Origin: Burkholderiales bacterium
GTDB taxonomy: Bacteria > Pseudomonadota > Gammaproteobacteria > Burkholderiales > Burkholderiaceae_C
Length of the DNA: 5,874 bases
Assembly: GCA_011390055.1 (NCBI GenBank)
Contig: JAABTC010000123.1
Span: forward strand, 1-5,874
Direction: 5' to 3'
The translations under genes and the position numbers were made by a program. This document shows positions 4,950 to 5,874 of this stretch, in pieces. The number at the start of each line of letters is the position of its first letter. Position 1 is the stretch's first letter. The notes beneath the pieces were generated by a model, which saw only the letters and a list, made by a program, of their open reading frames with translations, did not search any database and had not been told where the DNA came from.

Positions 4950-5874
4950 ACTTCAAGGCCAGGTAGTCGGGCGCGGCCAGCGTCAGCAGCATCGCAGCCT
5001 GCACGCGGCGTTGCTGGTCGGTGGCGGTGGCCGCAGGCATGGCGGCCAGTGCGTCGCGGATCAGCACGACGCGCGAGGCGACGAGTTGGCCGCAGGCCAG
5101 CACCAGGTTGGCCTCGTCGGCCAGGGCCGCGGCATCCGGCGCCAGGGCGAGCCACGCGCTGTAGTCCGGTCGCACGTCGGAGCCCAAGATGCCGTTCGTG
5201 GCCGTGCTGGTGATGCCGATGGCCGTCTGCATGAAGTTCAGGTAGCCGGCCACCGACGATTCGGTGGTGATCTGGAATTCGGGCGCCACGTCGGCCGCCG
5301 TGGCCAGCGCGGTGTTGGGCGGCACGTAGCCGGGGCGGTAGAAATTGAACACCGAAGGCGAATGCAGGGGGCTCTGGCCGAGCCGTGTGGCCGGGTCCGA
5401 CAGGTTGCCCAGGCGCCATTGACCCGAGGCCGAGGCCACGTTCGAAGCGCGCGCCCATTGCGTGAACCGCAACACCGGCTCGCGCAGCTTGCCGGCGCCG
5501 GGGTCGGCCCGCGCAGCCGCCATGTCGCGCGCCTCGGCGTCGAGCAGCAAGGCGCGCAGCACGGCTTTCAGGTTGCCGCGCACGCCCGTGCCATCGTTGG
5601 CGAAGACAGCGGCCACGCGCCCCACGTAGGCGGGACTCGGGTTGCTGGTCACCAGGCGCTGGATCAGCTGGCGCCCGATGAAGGGGCCGACGTTGGGATG
5701 GTTGAAGAGCGTGTCGAGCGCCACGCGCAGGCTGTCGACCGCGCTGGTGTTGGCTGCCACCGTGGTGCCGAGGAAGAGCTTGCTGCCGCTCTCGTGGCGG
5801 CTGGCCGTGGCAACCATCGGTGTCGTCACGCTGGCCGCCGTGTCGGTGGCGCTGCTGGCGTAGTCCCAGCCGGT
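4948..5874 (-). CDS. DUF1800 family protein, C-terminal part (5' end beyond window)
   Basis: The last 308 residues of a DUF1800 protein; full-length members usually have around 450-600 residues, so the N-terminal part and any signal peptide lie outside the right edge. Counting from the edge, the visible landmarks are RHESGSKLFLGTTV (26-39), NHPNVGPFIGRQLIQRLV (58-75), NPSPAYVGRVAAVF (78-91), RGNLKAVLRALLLD (99-112), KLREPVLR (129-136) and GQSPLHSPSVFNFYRPGY (166-183), all typical of the family. An in-frame GTG at 5829 is not a likely start, because the frame stays open to the edge and the upstream residues continue naturally. DUF1800 is commonly the immediate upstream partner of DUF1501, as here, which suggests that the two act together, probably outside the cytoplasm. 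The biochemical activity is unknown. No frameshift or internal stop is seen. Confidence 0.93.
   Translation of the reverse strand, partial: TGWDYASSATDTAASVTTPMVATASRHESGSKLFLGTTVAANTSAVDSLRVALDTLFNHPNVGPFIGRQLIQRLVTSNPSPAYVGRVAAVFANDGTGVRGNLKAVLRALLLDAEARDMAAARADPGAGKLREPVLRFTQWARASNVASASGQWRLGNLSDPATRLGQSPLHSPSVFNFYRPGYVPPNTALATAADVAPEFQITTESSVAGYLNFMQTAIGITSTATNGILGSDVRPDYSAWLALAPDAAALADEANLVLACGQLVASRVVLIRDALAAMPAATATDQQRRVQAAMLLTLAAPDYLALK

Noticed and set aside
3749..4966. A 405-codon plus-strand open frame opposite DUF1501
   Set aside because: Antisense shadow rich in Arg, Gly and Ala; the opposite strand carries all DUF1501 motifs and a Tat signal.
4937..5458. In-frame N-terminal extension of DUF1501 up to 5458
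   Set aside because: The extension would bury the Tat signal 174 residues inside the protein and overlap DUF1800. The ATG at 4936 has its own Shine-Dalgarno and is followed directly by SRREFLK.

Overview
The window is GC-rich (only one short AT-rich patch, near 3401-3445) and densely packed with ordinary chromosomal genes. The protein sequences, the strong GC-driven codon bias and a palindromic repeat resembling ones I recall from Comamonadaceae all point to a betaproteobacterium of the order Burkholderiales, probably Comamonadaceae or a close relative (Variovorax, Acidovorax or Hydrogenophaga type). This placement is inference, not a database result.

Layout. (1) Positions 1-1190, minus strand: the N-terminal two thirds of an Atm1-type ABC exporter, cut by the left window edge just before Walker A is complete. 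(2) A 56-bp divergent gap leads to a plus-strand cluster: a YciA-type acyl-CoA thioesterase (1247-1681), an unrecognised membrane/coiled-coil protein with two C-terminal four-cysteine zinc-ribbon motifs (1691-2755), and a DUF4287/DUF5655 protein (2804-3373). The first two genes are 9 bp apart, and the Shine-Dalgarno of the second overlaps the stop of the first; the third follows after 47-48 bp with its own strong Shine-Dalgarno. (3) A 186-bp convergent intergenic region (3374-3559) holds a small stem-loop, an AT-rich patch and a three-armed palindromic repeat that can serve as a bidirectional terminator. (4) Positions 3560-5874, minus strand: a DUF1800 gene (C-terminal 308 residues present, start beyond the right edge) followed by a DUF1501 gene with a textbook Tat signal peptide. 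The DUF1501 Shine-Dalgarno overlaps the DUF1800 stop.

Function. The exporter and the thioesterase belong to known families. The DUF1800/DUF1501 pair is a recurrent gene couple whose biochemical role I do not know to be settled; DUF1501 resembles the alkaline-phosphatase/sulfatase fold family and is exported folded through Tat. The zinc-ribbon membrane protein is the least explained gene. I see no phage, transposon, CRISPR array, toxin-antitoxin or defence gene, and no RNA gene. I do not think the window contains a clear new system. The best leads are the zinc-ribbon membrane protein, the Tat-exported pair and the three-armed intergenic repeat.
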